NCBI GenBank assembly: GCA_949317995.1
Contig: OX439040.1
Coordinates: forward strand, 74,745,972 to 74,809,971
DNA from: Acholoe squamosa
Taxonomy: Eukaryota > Annelida > Polychaeta > Phyllodocida > Polynoidae
DNA: 64,000 nucleotides
Direction: 5' to 3'
Shown: positions 45,809-55,745 of the stretch, one piece after another
Layout of the letters: each line of letters starts with the position of its first letter
Position numbering within the stretch: position 1 is the stretch's first letter
Made by a program: the position numbers and the translations under genes
The notes under the pieces: generated by a model
Database searches by the model: none
What the model saw: the letters and a program-made list of their open reading frames with translations, nothing else
Told to the model about the DNA's origin: nothing

Positions 45809-48480
45809 TTAAGTCAGTGGCCTCAAAAGATCCTTTTTTATTTCAGCTTTAAAATAATCTATGTCAAGAATATTTCTGATTTCTGGGGGGAGTGCATTCC
45901 AACTCTGCCCACAAAATACTTCAGGACTACGAGAGTACGATACCAATTTAATATGATCATACTTTAATACAGGTGCTGAAGAAAATCTAGTAATTCTAGC
46001 TCTGTTTGTCACAAATTCCGGATTTTTTGCTCTTTTGAAACCTTGGACTTTCGAGTGATACACTCTTCTATCCTTCAAAAAAGGAATGTTTGTCTGGGTA
46101 TGAATATACTGTGTGGGTGTTAAGATATGGGCATTTAAACAAGTTTTTATACATTTATTTTGTAGCCTTTGCAGTTCACTAATCAATGTGTCTTTGGCAC
46201 CATGATAAAGAATATCGCAATAGTCTATTACCTGTAGAATATGAGTTTTGTAAATCCTTAATCTAGCCTCTATAGACAAACATTTTCTAACTTTGTACAA
46301 TAAAAATGATTTGTATCGTACACTCCTGATGATACTTGAAACATACATATTGAAGTTTAACATTTGATCAAGTGTAACACCTAAATATTTATACGAAATC
46401 ACATTTTTTAGGGTTTTACCATTCAACTTAATATTGGGCTTGGGGAGTTTTTTTAATTTTATCTCAGAAGCAAATACCATGACTTTTGTCTTGGATTCAT
46501 TCATGGTTAACTTATTAGTAGTAGTCCATTGGTAAAAACTATTCAAGGCAATAGAAAGTGCATCACATAATACATTGAAATCCTTTCCAGATACAAACAG
46601 TACAGAATCATCAGCGAACAATAAAGTTTCATGTCTGTTCCAGATCTTACATGGTTAGCTATGGAGCATTGTTGACGCTTGGAAAGGTAATTCTCTATTA
46701 GTGTTAAGTTTCTATTTCTAATGCCATAATTTTCTTTAGTAATATTAAGTAATTAACGGAATCAAATGCCTTTTTTATGTCAATAAAGGCTGCCAGTGTA
46801 ATATTTCCCCTGTTTCTATTACTTAAAATATGGTTTACCAATTTTGAGATAGTATCTAAGGTTGATTTTGATTTTTGGTATCCACCCTGATTTGGTGTTA
46901 AAATTTCATACCTTTCTAAGTGCAACGATATAGCTGTATGTATAAGTCTTTCCAGGATTTTACCTGGAAGGGATAACACACTAATGGGTCTATAGTTAGA
47001 CACGTTCAATGAGTCTCCACCTTTAGGGAGGGGGGTGACTATTGCAATTTTCCAAGCATCAGGAATTTTACCGGTAGAAATACACAATCTGATAATTTTT
47101 ATAAATTTCTGTGGAACTTTCAATACTGCAGCTTTAAAAATATTGGATGGAAGGTAATCAAGTGCTGATGATTTTGAGGTGTCAATATCCCTTAAACAAT
47201 CTATAATTTCATCATCTGAAAAATTAAAGTCTGGCATATCGACTACACATCGTTCCCCAAAGAATCTAAATTCCACATTATGGGCCTCTGCTAATTTGGG
47301 CCCAATACCAGCAAAGAATGAGTTTATAAATTCAGCAGTATTTTCCATTATCACAGCATTTCCATTGTCGTCTGTAAGACTAATTTGCTTAGTTCCAGTT
47401 TTACTATTAGGCATTATATCTTTAACAGTTGTCCAGAATTTCTTAGAGTCTTTGGCATACAGGGCTGAAAGGTCACAATAATAAATTTCTTCGGCTTTTT
47501 TTAATTCATCATTTACACGATTCCTTAGAACTCTAGCTCTATGCCATACAATAATACTCATTGCATTACGAGCCTCTGATAACATGGAATTTTTGTCGTG
47601 AATTAACTCTAATAAATAATTAGTCATCCAAGGCTTGGCCTTATCCTTAACTTTAAAACTTCTTACTGGGCATTGAACATCTAGATATCGTTTCAAAATA
47701 TTTTCAAATGTAGACCATGCTTCTGAACTTTCTGTACAGTTGTCAAAGTAACTCCAATCATGATTTGCAACCTGGTTAACAAATTCAATCATGTTCAGAT
47801 TCTTATAAGACCTGCCAAGGAAGGACCTAAAATTCTTTTTTATTCTTAAGTTCTTTTTTATAAAGTGTATAGGGAGGTGATCACTTAAATGAATATTGAC
47901 TGGCCCTGAGGAAATAATAGATTCACAGTTTGAAAAAATTAGGTCAATACACGATCTAGTACCAGCGTTTTTCATTTGAATTAAACAGTGTATTAACATT
48001 AAAATCTCTAATTAAAAATATATCGTATTGATCTATAGGATCGAATTGAACAATGCTTTAAAAATATTGCAGAAATTAAGCAGTGATCCACTAGGGGGTC
48101 TATACACATTACAAATCACCATCTTTTTATTTAGGCCTTTGATTGATTGTAGCCATTGAACTTCAATATCCGGCTCACATCTATTTAAATGTTTATATAC
48201 ATCTACAGAACAAGTCACCTCGTCGTCTACATAAGCACATAGACCTCCCCCTCTAAAAATGCTCATTCTGTCTTGGCGAAACAAATTATAGTGTGGAAAT
48301 GAATATAGACCTGAATCATTACTATCGTTTAGCCAAGTTTCAGAAAATAATATTATATCGATGCCTTTATTATCTAATTCTTCACCAATACTAGTAAATT
48401 TATTTCTTATACTTCTAGCATTCAAGTGGACAGTAGAGAATCCCCTCCTAAAGTTTACAGAATTATCAGTTGTTGCCTAT
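45809..48480 (-). pseudogene. Minus-strand LINE ORF2: endonuclease and reverse transcriptase, broken
   Basis: Three segments in order: (1) about 48,480-48,033, the APE-type endonuclease N-terminus (FSTVHLNARSIRNK, FSETWL, VYRPPSGS); (2) 47,999-46,704, the endonuclease end (CIDLIFSN, LSDHLPIHF) and RT fingers/palm (RPISVLSLPGKILERLIH, then AAFIDIKKAFDSV with the first catalytic Asp); (3) 46,621-45,809, from FADDSVLF (catalytic DD intact) through the thumb and a C-terminal SWNALPPEIR phrase. Breaks: a frameshift and small loss near 48,010-48,050, where the GDFN motif reads RDFN, and an internal loss near 46,630-46,690 removing the expected G.PQGS..GP block. A stop lies just upstream of 48,480. 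The type is CR1/Jockey-like by EN and RT motifs; a clade needs a tree. Confidence 0.9.
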
Positions 48481-48775
48481 TGTGTAACAATACATTCAAA
48501 GAAGATTGAGGCTGGACATTAGGGAACTCAACAGGTGTGACCATTATTAAAAAATATTTCAAAAAAATCACAGGATATTCCCATACGATTAATACCCCCC
48601 CCATGCATAATTTTCCGGCTCTTAAGGCCAATCATGCTTCCTTGTATGGAGGTAAAAGGCGACTTTCGGCTACAAAGTGACACTATGAAGTATATACAGT
48701 CCTTAACTTACAGTCCTGATGTAGATTAGGTTCATGTACCGGTAGGGTAACTGTCTCAGAAAAAATGTTAGACCA

Positions 48776-50206
48776 TTAAGAAGCTAGTGCTTGGTCATGT
48801 CCTTCAGGAAGCACACTATCTTGTTCACCTTGTTGTTCATCATCTTGCTCATCATCTTGGTCATCATTTTGCTCATCAACCATTTCAGGTTCATCAGATT
48901 TCTGCCGTAGTAGTTCATCTCTTACCCTCATTAGTGTATAGCCATGCAGGTTCTCGCCTTTAGTGTTACCTCGAGTACACAGGTCAGCTTGCCCTAAGTG
49001 CATACGTACCCCCCAAGTCGGGTTAAAACTAGCCTCATATAGTTCCTTGCCCTCCAGGGTTTTCAGGAGCTGGATCATTGATGGGGATGAGAATTTCGCC
49101 TTCAGAACTTTGTACATTGTGGTCTCTGCATTTTTAGTCCATTCTGGTCTCGATTTTATTTTCTTGCCTTCATCCATAATTTGATAAGGGCACGACAGAG
49201 ACATTATGCGTTTGACAGCATTAGGATCCTTGCATTGACTTGCTTTTTTGGACTGGTATGCCTGCTCTGCACAATTGTATGTAGTTCCCTCCATCTCGAA
49301 ATTCTGTATGTACAAATTTGACAGTCGATTGTGATGAGAACGGTACATAACACCATCAGGGGTTATAGCAGTAGTAGCTTTCTCCCTTGTCAGATCAGGG
49401 TGAGGTAACGAGTTCAATTGATGATGACCATATGATTTACCTTGTATAATCACAGCTCTTTGGCGGAGTTGGGCACTGAGTCCCATCCCTTTGGCGTGGA
49501 AATACATGCACCTTACGTCATTGAAACGTTTGTATTTGTTGTCATTCAACTGGTCCCCAACAGATACCTTCTTGTATTCAAAATTATTCTTCAAATTCTT
49601 CAGGTTCTTCATGATTTTTGGCTTCGTGTCTCCTTTTTTTAGTACCACTCGGACCGTGCGGTGTTTACCCTGGGCGCCGCCATCTTGGAATGAAGATTCT
49701 TCGCGATCCACACTTTCGATACACTCGATGTCAAAACTGACTTTAATATCTCTAAAGAATTTACCCATTTTCTCCAGAAGGTTTTCGTCGTTTTGCTCAG
49801 GTAAGCCTTTAATTAGGAGGATTTTTTTCATTTCAGCCAATTCATTTTTTTCGAATTTCTTGGCATGTTCGGTTAGAATCCTAGTTTGGGCTTGTAGCGT
49901 CTTTGTATGTTTGCTCATGGCCTCTTCTGTGGCTGTCATCGTGGAGGCTATACCTTTATATACTGTATCAATGGAAGTTAGCCTTTCTTTGATCCCCTCC
50001 AAGGTTGTATTAGTTGTGGCATTAGTTCCGTTCAGAGAATCAATGGATGACTGTAGCCCCTCGAGCGTTGTTTGCATATTTGACACCTTCTCCTCACTGT
50101 CCATGACTCGTATTGACAGTCGGTTGACTGCTGCTATGACATCGACCAATGTCGCATCCATGGCTAGATTTACTTCTTTTCCTCGTTTACCCCTGCCAGA
50201 CGCCAT
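48776..50206 (-). CDS. Minus-strand LINE ORF1: coiled coil, RRM-like, NADAR
   Basis: This is a 476-residue uninterrupted frame. The start ATGGCG at 50,206 has a favourable Kozak context. Layout: basic N-terminus; coiled coil about 20-120 (repeated heptad-like VSNMQTTLEGLQSSIDSL, TTLEGIKERL); RRM-like region about 126-215 (KKILLIKGLPEQNDENL, TVRVVLKKG) and a C-terminal-domain-like region to about 262; NADAR about 285-433; acidic D/E/Q-rich tail from 437. NADAR signatures: L295-S-N297, A313-E-Q-A-Y-QSKKA, W356 with KAKF, YEAS at 390-393, TWGV at 397-400 and GENL..YTLMRVR at 417-429. The RRM-like part is expected to bind the element's RNA and the coiled coil to multimerise. NADAR family members act on ADP-ribose-type substrates; its job here is unknown. 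It is not close to the plus-strand ORF1, sharing architecture rather than sequence. The downstream ORF2 is broken, so the element is not autonomous. Confidence 0.9.
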   Translation of the reverse strand: MASGRGKRGKEVNLAMDATLVDVIAAVNRLSIRVMDSEEKVSNMQTTLEGLQSSIDSLNGTNATTNTTLEGIKERLTSIDTVYKGIASTMTATEEAMSKHTKTLQAQTRILTEHAKKFEKNELAEMKKILLIKGLPEQNDENLLEKMGKFFRDIKVSFDIECIESVDREESSFQDGGAQGKHRTVRVVLKKGDTKPKIMKNLKNLKNNFEYKKVSVGDQLNDNKYKRFNDVRCMYFHAKGMGLSAQLRQRAVIIQGKSYGHHQLNSLPHPDLTREKATTAITPDGVMYRSHHNRLSNLYIQNFEMEGTTYNCAEQAYQSKKASQCKDPNAVKRIMSLSCPYQIMDEGKKIKSRPEWTKNAETTMYKVLKAKFSSPSMIQLLKTLEGKELYEASFNPTWGVRMHLGQADLCTRGNTKGENLHGYTLMRVRDELLRQKSDEPEMVDEQNDDQDDEQDDEQQGEQDSVLPEGHDQALAS

Positions 50207-50400
50207 GATGAGTATATTCCTTAGTTGCCTGTCCTATTTGTGGAATAATTTACCACAAAATCATGCGTCTTGCACGCTCAGGAACTTTGGTAAACTAGAA
50301 ATTATTTGGAGCCCCGTCTGCCGCGTTTTCACCCCCTCGCCGCCATCTTCTCATTTGAACATAGAAGTGAAAATGCACTTTATTCCAGAGTGCCTTTAGA
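50207..50400 (-). promoter_or_regulatory. Minus-strand LINE 5' leader with YY1-like site
   Basis: Upstream of the ORF1 start, the minus strand reads AAGATGGCGGC at 50,339-50,349, matching the core of the YY1 site that lies near the 5' end of mammalian L1 elements. A second match, CCAAGATGGCGGC, is inside the ORF1 coding region at 49,676-49,688. The true 5' end of the element is not marked by any duplication I could find and is put near 50,400 by inference. Confidence 0.4.
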
Positions 50401-51210
50401 GCTGTGTTGTACCTGGAGGACTGTGGATCCCAGAAGATACACCAAACCAAGGCCTAAATATGTTCTAGAGAATGACAGACTTAACATATAATTTTCAGTA
50501 TTCAGATTAGCACAGCCACAAAATGAACATTCACCCTTGAATTTACAAAGAGAAAAGAACACAACTGAACTAACATGGTTCTCTAATTGGCCTAGGTCAT
50601 TGACGGCACCTCTTTGGTTGAAAATCGAGGATCAGGAATCGGAAACAACTCATGTCGTGTGCATGTTCTAACTTTAGTCATGACATATCTACAGCGACAT
50701 ATAAGCATGTGTGTATTTAAAGAAAGACACCTCTTTCCATGAAAGTCACCTTGTTGTGTATGAAAACTGAGGAAAATGTTCTGATACTGTAAATATGATA
50801 AGAGGATCCCATACTCTACTTATATGCTAGCTTATGTGCCTTAAACAGTGTCACACCTTGTTCCATGTCTGACACTTATGAAATTACAAAAGGCCACTCT
50901 CAAAAGGGAACCTCTCCACGTGTTACAGTTAGAAGTTAATGTTATAGTTAATGTATAAAAATAAAAACACTGATTAAGGTCGAGGGTGGATGACATCAAT
51001 TAACTGTTTTTTATCATGAAGTTAGAAGTAATGGTACTTACTTTCCCTGATCTTCCCCCAGGACCAGCACCCACGACAGGGTGCTCATGGTTTCAGCGCT
51101 TTATGTGTATTATATGTATTATGTGTGTTATATGTATGCTGATGTGAAGTTGTGTTGTCTTTTGTGTAAACCTCAAGCATGGAATTTATTAAGTAGCATT
51201 CCCTCGTCAA
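50401..51210. other. Stretch between the two LINEs
   Basis: No gene was recognised. CTTCCCCCAGGACC at 51,053-51,065 resembles a splice acceptor. The last part (51,060-51,210) is probably the leader of the plus-strand ORF2. Confidence 0.4.
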
Positions 51211-54152
51211 ATGTCTGAATCATCTCCTGTTAGACCCAAAGGGCTCATGGTCATGTCATGGAATGTCCGAAGTATGGTTCATAAAAAAGTAACCCTTAGA
51301 TATTATACATATATACATAAGCCAGATGTGTTCGGATTTTCTGAGACATGGCTTAAACCCGACATGAGTAGTCATTTGAACCAGTTTGATGGTTATACCC
51401 TACACAGACAAGATAGACCTCTCACTGTAGCTGGAGGCGTTTGCATTTTAGTATCACATAAACATGCCCATGAAAGACTGACATACCCGGAAACTAACAT
51501 AATGAATGCGGACTGTGAGCTTCTCACAGTGAGGTTAGCCAGAACAGGATGTAGGCCGGAATTTTTTATACAATTATATAGGCCTAATGAAGGTGATTTA
51601 TCCAGATTTGTTCAGCATGTAACAGCTGCGGTGTCGAAAATCCAAACACTGCACAGAGATCCCTATATATATGTCATGGGGGATTTTAATATGGATGTAT
51701 CTCCCTCGGGTATTTCTTCCTCCCATATGGAATTTCTCACCTCCAAATTTCACCTTACACCATATATAACCGACCCGTCTAGGCCTCTATACCATCCAAC
51801 AAATATCATAGACCAAATTTTTTCAAACTCCCCTTTCATTGCGGCATCAGGTACTTATATGACTAACATAAGTGATCATATCCCTCAGTATGTAATCATG
51901 AAAAAAACCAGAGAGAGATACATAAGGGCGGTGTTCAGAGGTAGATCATACAGGAACTATGATGTTGACAGGATAAGGGATGCTATTGATATGCAACGAT
52001 TGTATAGGATTGGGTTGAAAGTGAAAGAAAAAGAGAGTGCGAGTGTAGATAAGTATTGTAATGAATTTTCAGATGTGGTAACGTCCTTAGCTGATGAACT
52101 TTTTCCTGTGAAAGAGTTTAAATTCTCTAAAGAGAAGCCACCATGGCTCACCAATGGGTTACTAGAAATGATGAAAACTAGAGATAAAGCCCTGAGAATG
52201 GTAAAAAAGCGTAGAACTGAGGCAAACATTTTATATGCCAGAGAAATGAGAACCATGACTAAAAATGCTGTTAACAATGCCCAATCTGATTATGTCAAGA
52301 GATTGTTAGAAAGATACAAAACGACTCCAAAGAAGTTCTGGAAAGTTATAGCCGAGTTAATTCCTAAGAAGTTTAAGAGAGCTCCTATAAATCTGGTGAA
52401 TGGTGACATGGACCCTCTTCCCTCGGGGGAAGTGCCTGAACATGTAAACAATTTCTTTGTTGAGGTAGGCCCTACTCTGGCAAATAAGGTTCCGGAAGCA
52501 TCCTCGCCGGGGGGAGGGAGTCTCTGTCATCTTTCCCTGATACTGAAGCCAGTGGTGATTTTTTTAAATTCAGGAAATTCAGAGAAGCTGAAGTACTCAA
52601 ATGTATAAATGATGTTGATATATACAAATCATCAGGAATTCCTGATATATCTGCTAAGCTACTGAAAGATTGTCTGACAATACTCCTGACCCCCTTTACT
52701 GATCTGCTAAATTACTCTATTGAGAAATCGGAATTTCCATCGTTGTGGAAATTAGCAACAGTGGTTCCCATACCTAAGGTTAATAATCCTTCGTCACCTG
52801 ACCAGCTGAGACCTATATCATTATTGCCAGTCCCAGGGAAGATCCTAGAGCGCCTTATTCATTCACAGTTCTACTTATATCTAGAGAAAAATTGCCTCTT
52901 GTCAAAAAGTCAAAGTGGCTTTAGGAAAAACAATGGAACTTTAGACTCAGTCTTTCAGGTGATCGAAGCAGCTCATTGCTCTCTTTCTGAAGATAAAAGT
53001 ATGGGCATTCTTTTTCTTAACTTCACTAAGGCGTTTGATTCCTTGAACCACTCAAAGCTACTAAGTAAACTAAAAAGTTTTAGAATTTCCGACGGGGTTA
53101 TAAACTGGTTCAAGAGTTATCTGAGCTCAAGAGAGCAAAGGACTATCTGTAACAACTCAGTCTCAGGTTGGAAACCGTTAACACATGGCGTACCCCAGGG
53201 ATCAATCTTGGGCCCGCTCTTATTCAACCTTTATGTAAATAACTTGCCCGAGTTAAAAACTGAAAGCACTATTAAATTATATGCCCATGATACTATGATA
53301 TACTTAAACCATCAGGATGCGGAAGTTCTGGGTCATTTATTACAGGATGACATGAATAAAGTAACTCAATGGTGTAATGTAAATGGACTTACCATCAACC
53401 CAGCAAAATCCAAACTGATGATGTTAACCAAAGAGGTTGACCCAGAGCTTCCTAACCTGCTTGTAAGAGATACTGTATTGCAAGAGGTCAAAGTGTATAA
53501 GTACTTGGGAATAAGCATTGATAGCGGTCTCACTTTCATGGAACATTATAAGGAAATGTGTAGGAAAATCCGAAACAAACTGTGGATATATAGAAAAACA
53601 AGAAGCTCTATGGATGATCATTCAGCTCTTGTATTCTTTAAAACAATGATTTTGCCATACTTTGATTACGGATGTGTTTTCTTAACTGGTCTACCGGTGA
53701 CTTGTTATAAAAAACTTCAAGTTAACTGTAATACAGCTTTAAGGATTTGTTTCAAAGTAAAGAGCCCCATTGACTGTCATGTAAAAGAGTTATATAAATG
53801 GGCAAATATTCTTCCTCTAGACTTAAGGCGTATATACTTTCAATTATCTCTCTGCCATAGGCTGGTATTTGCAGGTAAAATTCCCACCCTTCCTTCCACC
53901 GGTACTAGAGCAACAGCAGGACCCATCATCAAACTCCCTGCTTTCAAACTCATGTCCCAGATAAACAGTGGCCCATATCAAGCCGCATCTAGATGGAATG
54001 CCCTGAACTCAGAATTAAGATGGATATTAGACAGAGACGCTTTCTCTGTACAGGTTAAAAGGAGGCTGGGTAGGGTATTCATTGACCAATGGGATCATGA
54101 AACCCCGTTTCTTCTATTTCAAGGAATAGATATTTTAAAAGGTCATGCCTGA
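51211..54152 (+). pseudogene. Plus-strand LINE ORF2: endonuclease and reverse transcriptase, broken
   Basis: Segment one, 51,211-52,608: APE-type endonuclease with WNVRS (N17), SETWL (E46), YRPNEG, GDFN at 157-160, TNIIDQIFSN (D201) and SDH at 221-223, then a linker. A frameshift near 52,505-52,520, in a G-rich run, moves into the second frame; 52,743-54,152 then carries the RT: LRPISLLPVPGKILERLIH, SQSGFRKNNGT, GVPQGSILGP, thumb and a RWNALNSELR C-terminus. The total length of about 980 codons fits the family. Catalytic changes in the RT segment (numbered from 52,743): N93 in LNFTKAFDS where Asp is expected, H182 in YAHD where Y/FADD is expected, and N167 in YVNNL. These should abolish polymerase activity. 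The ORF2 is followed by a 3' UTR and A-tail. Confidence 0.9.
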
Positions 54153-54788
54153 TGAAGGAATAAAATTATTGTATGACTTGAGTTGTATATTAACATGCTT
54201 AAACTTACGATAGACACCAGGCAAAAATATATTCAATCGACACATTTATCAAAACACTCCACAATGTTGTTTCACATATATCTATGCAGTGACATAAATA
54301 GTAATGTGGTTCTCATCACATGTATTGATGCATGTATTACATATGTTACAATAATAACATAATCCGCTATATTTCCATGCTTCCTCCCCCCTTAAGGGTC
54401 ATCCTCATTCTTAAAGACATCATTCCCTCAACGAACAAATTGGTGAATGCGGAGGTGCTGTATGGTGTCTGCATCATGTCCTGTAAAACAAACTTGTTAT
54501 TATTTGTATTGTGAATTCTATGTCCAGTTACATGTCAAATACTGTTATCATGTATTCAATTCCGCTGTGATATTTATTTATTCCTTGATTCTTATCCTCA
54601 ATTACTGTCTTGTTCAAATTATGTATAAGTTGAAGCAAAAGATTGCAGAGTTTTGTATCGTACATGCTTTATTTTTACCCATCAAATATAAGGTGTGTTG
54701 GCTTCACTCGCCGACTGGTTCTATAAGGGTAGACCAGATATTCTGATTGTACAACCAGTTTAATGAAATAAAAATGTCTCAAAAAAAA
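54153..54788 (+). other. Plus-strand LINE 3' UTR and A-rich tail
   Basis: Non-coding, ending TTAATGAAATAAAAATGTCT and then eight A. The AATAAA lies about 16 bases before the tail. The tail abuts the resumed 880-bp repeat unit and so marks the 3' insertion point. A TAGACACCAGGCAAAA phrase near 54,210 resembles the start of the dispersed repeats at 32,618 and 34,366, perhaps by chance. Confidence 0.75.
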
Positions 54789-55299
54789 TATACTCAACCA
54801 TGTAAAGTGGTTGGGAACGGGACAAAGGTGATTGGGAGCAGGATATGATCAGTATATACATATATAGGTGAAATGACATGTAAGGCCCTATATGCACACT
54901 TTCTATGATTTGTGACCGAAGGTATAGTCTGGTAATTAACCCAGGGTAATTAACCTGTATAGAATGAGACTCAATCTACTGTGTATAACAGAAGGGGTAA
55001 CTATATAGCTTCATCTACAGAAATATTATTTGACGCTGTGTTAATCAGAGCGAGTTATTATATGTTACATTCTGTACTAGGTTGTAGTTAAGTACATGAT
55101 GTGACTGTGTTTACTGCACCTCTATATTGACCTGGCTGATCATCTTTCACTTTCAGTATCTCAACATTTATGTAATGGTTATCTAGCCTTTACTCAGAAA
55201 AGGGAATTCATAATAACAAACAAGCAAATTTCAAACACTTCACAACACAGACATCTTCCCCAGAATTTAGTTTCCCCCATGAGAATTTAGTTTCCCGCA
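54789..55299 (+). repeat. 880-bp tandem repeat, unit 2, right part
   Basis: It resumes unit 1 sequence at TATACTCAACCATGTAAAGT and runs to the next unit start at 55,300. It is very similar to 35,213-35,718, with few substitutions. Confidence 0.9.
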
Positions 55300-55745
55300 T
55301 GGCACCTCTTCAGACATATGGTACCCCATTCTGTACCGTTCCCAACCACTTTATTTTGTCCTCATAGATAGTCTTTAATATCCAAACCTTCTATACATTT
55401 TCTGTGGAAAATTATTTGGTCATAAACATACTTCATAGCTGTACCATCCTTTCCACTCATTAAGGATTTAAGACCCCAGCCTCCCTAAATTTGAATTTTC
55501 ACCCCTTTTTTTGCAAGAATTTATACTAAACTTTGAAATTTTGTACAAGGTAAACAAATAGGGCCAGAGTAATACGTTTGGTCCCAGGGATACTGCAAAA
55601 CCTTCCCCTTAAATTGTTATCCTAGGTGAGAACCATATCCACAAAGATGTTTTCATAAATTTCAATATACTCAACCATGTAAAGTGGTTGGGAACGGGAC
55701 AAAGGTGATTGGGAGCAGGATATTATCAGTATATACATATATGTG
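55300..55745 (+). repeat. 880-bp tandem repeat, unit 3 (partial)
   Basis: Starts TGGCACCTCTTCAGACATAT and follows unit 1 to GATATTATCAGTATATACAT, after which it passes into the 185-bp satellite. A small deletion near 55,456 removes part of the ATCTCATTAGGG phrase found in units 1 and 2. Confidence 0.9.

Larger units (their letters stand above)
36071..54788 (+). mobile_element. Composite LINE insertion, 18.7 kb
   Basis: The two halves of 880-bp unit 2 lie either side. Rejoined they give 352 + 511 bp plus about 18 bp missing relative to unit 1, close to the expected 880. The right end is an A-rich tail (AATAAA, then a run of eight A ending at 54,788) directly following a LINE ORF2, as expected for target-primed reverse transcription on the plus strand. 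No target duplication is seen; instead GATGTTTTCATAATTTTC of the target is absent. Inside are NADAR-ORF1 sequences, foldback elements, a second LINE on the minus strand and one unassigned ORF. Whether it arose in one step or several cannot be told from sequence alone. Confidence 0.75.

Noticed and set aside
49491..50399. 302-codon plus-strand frame
   Set aside because: It lies antisense to the well-supported minus-strand ORF1 and has no recognisable domain.
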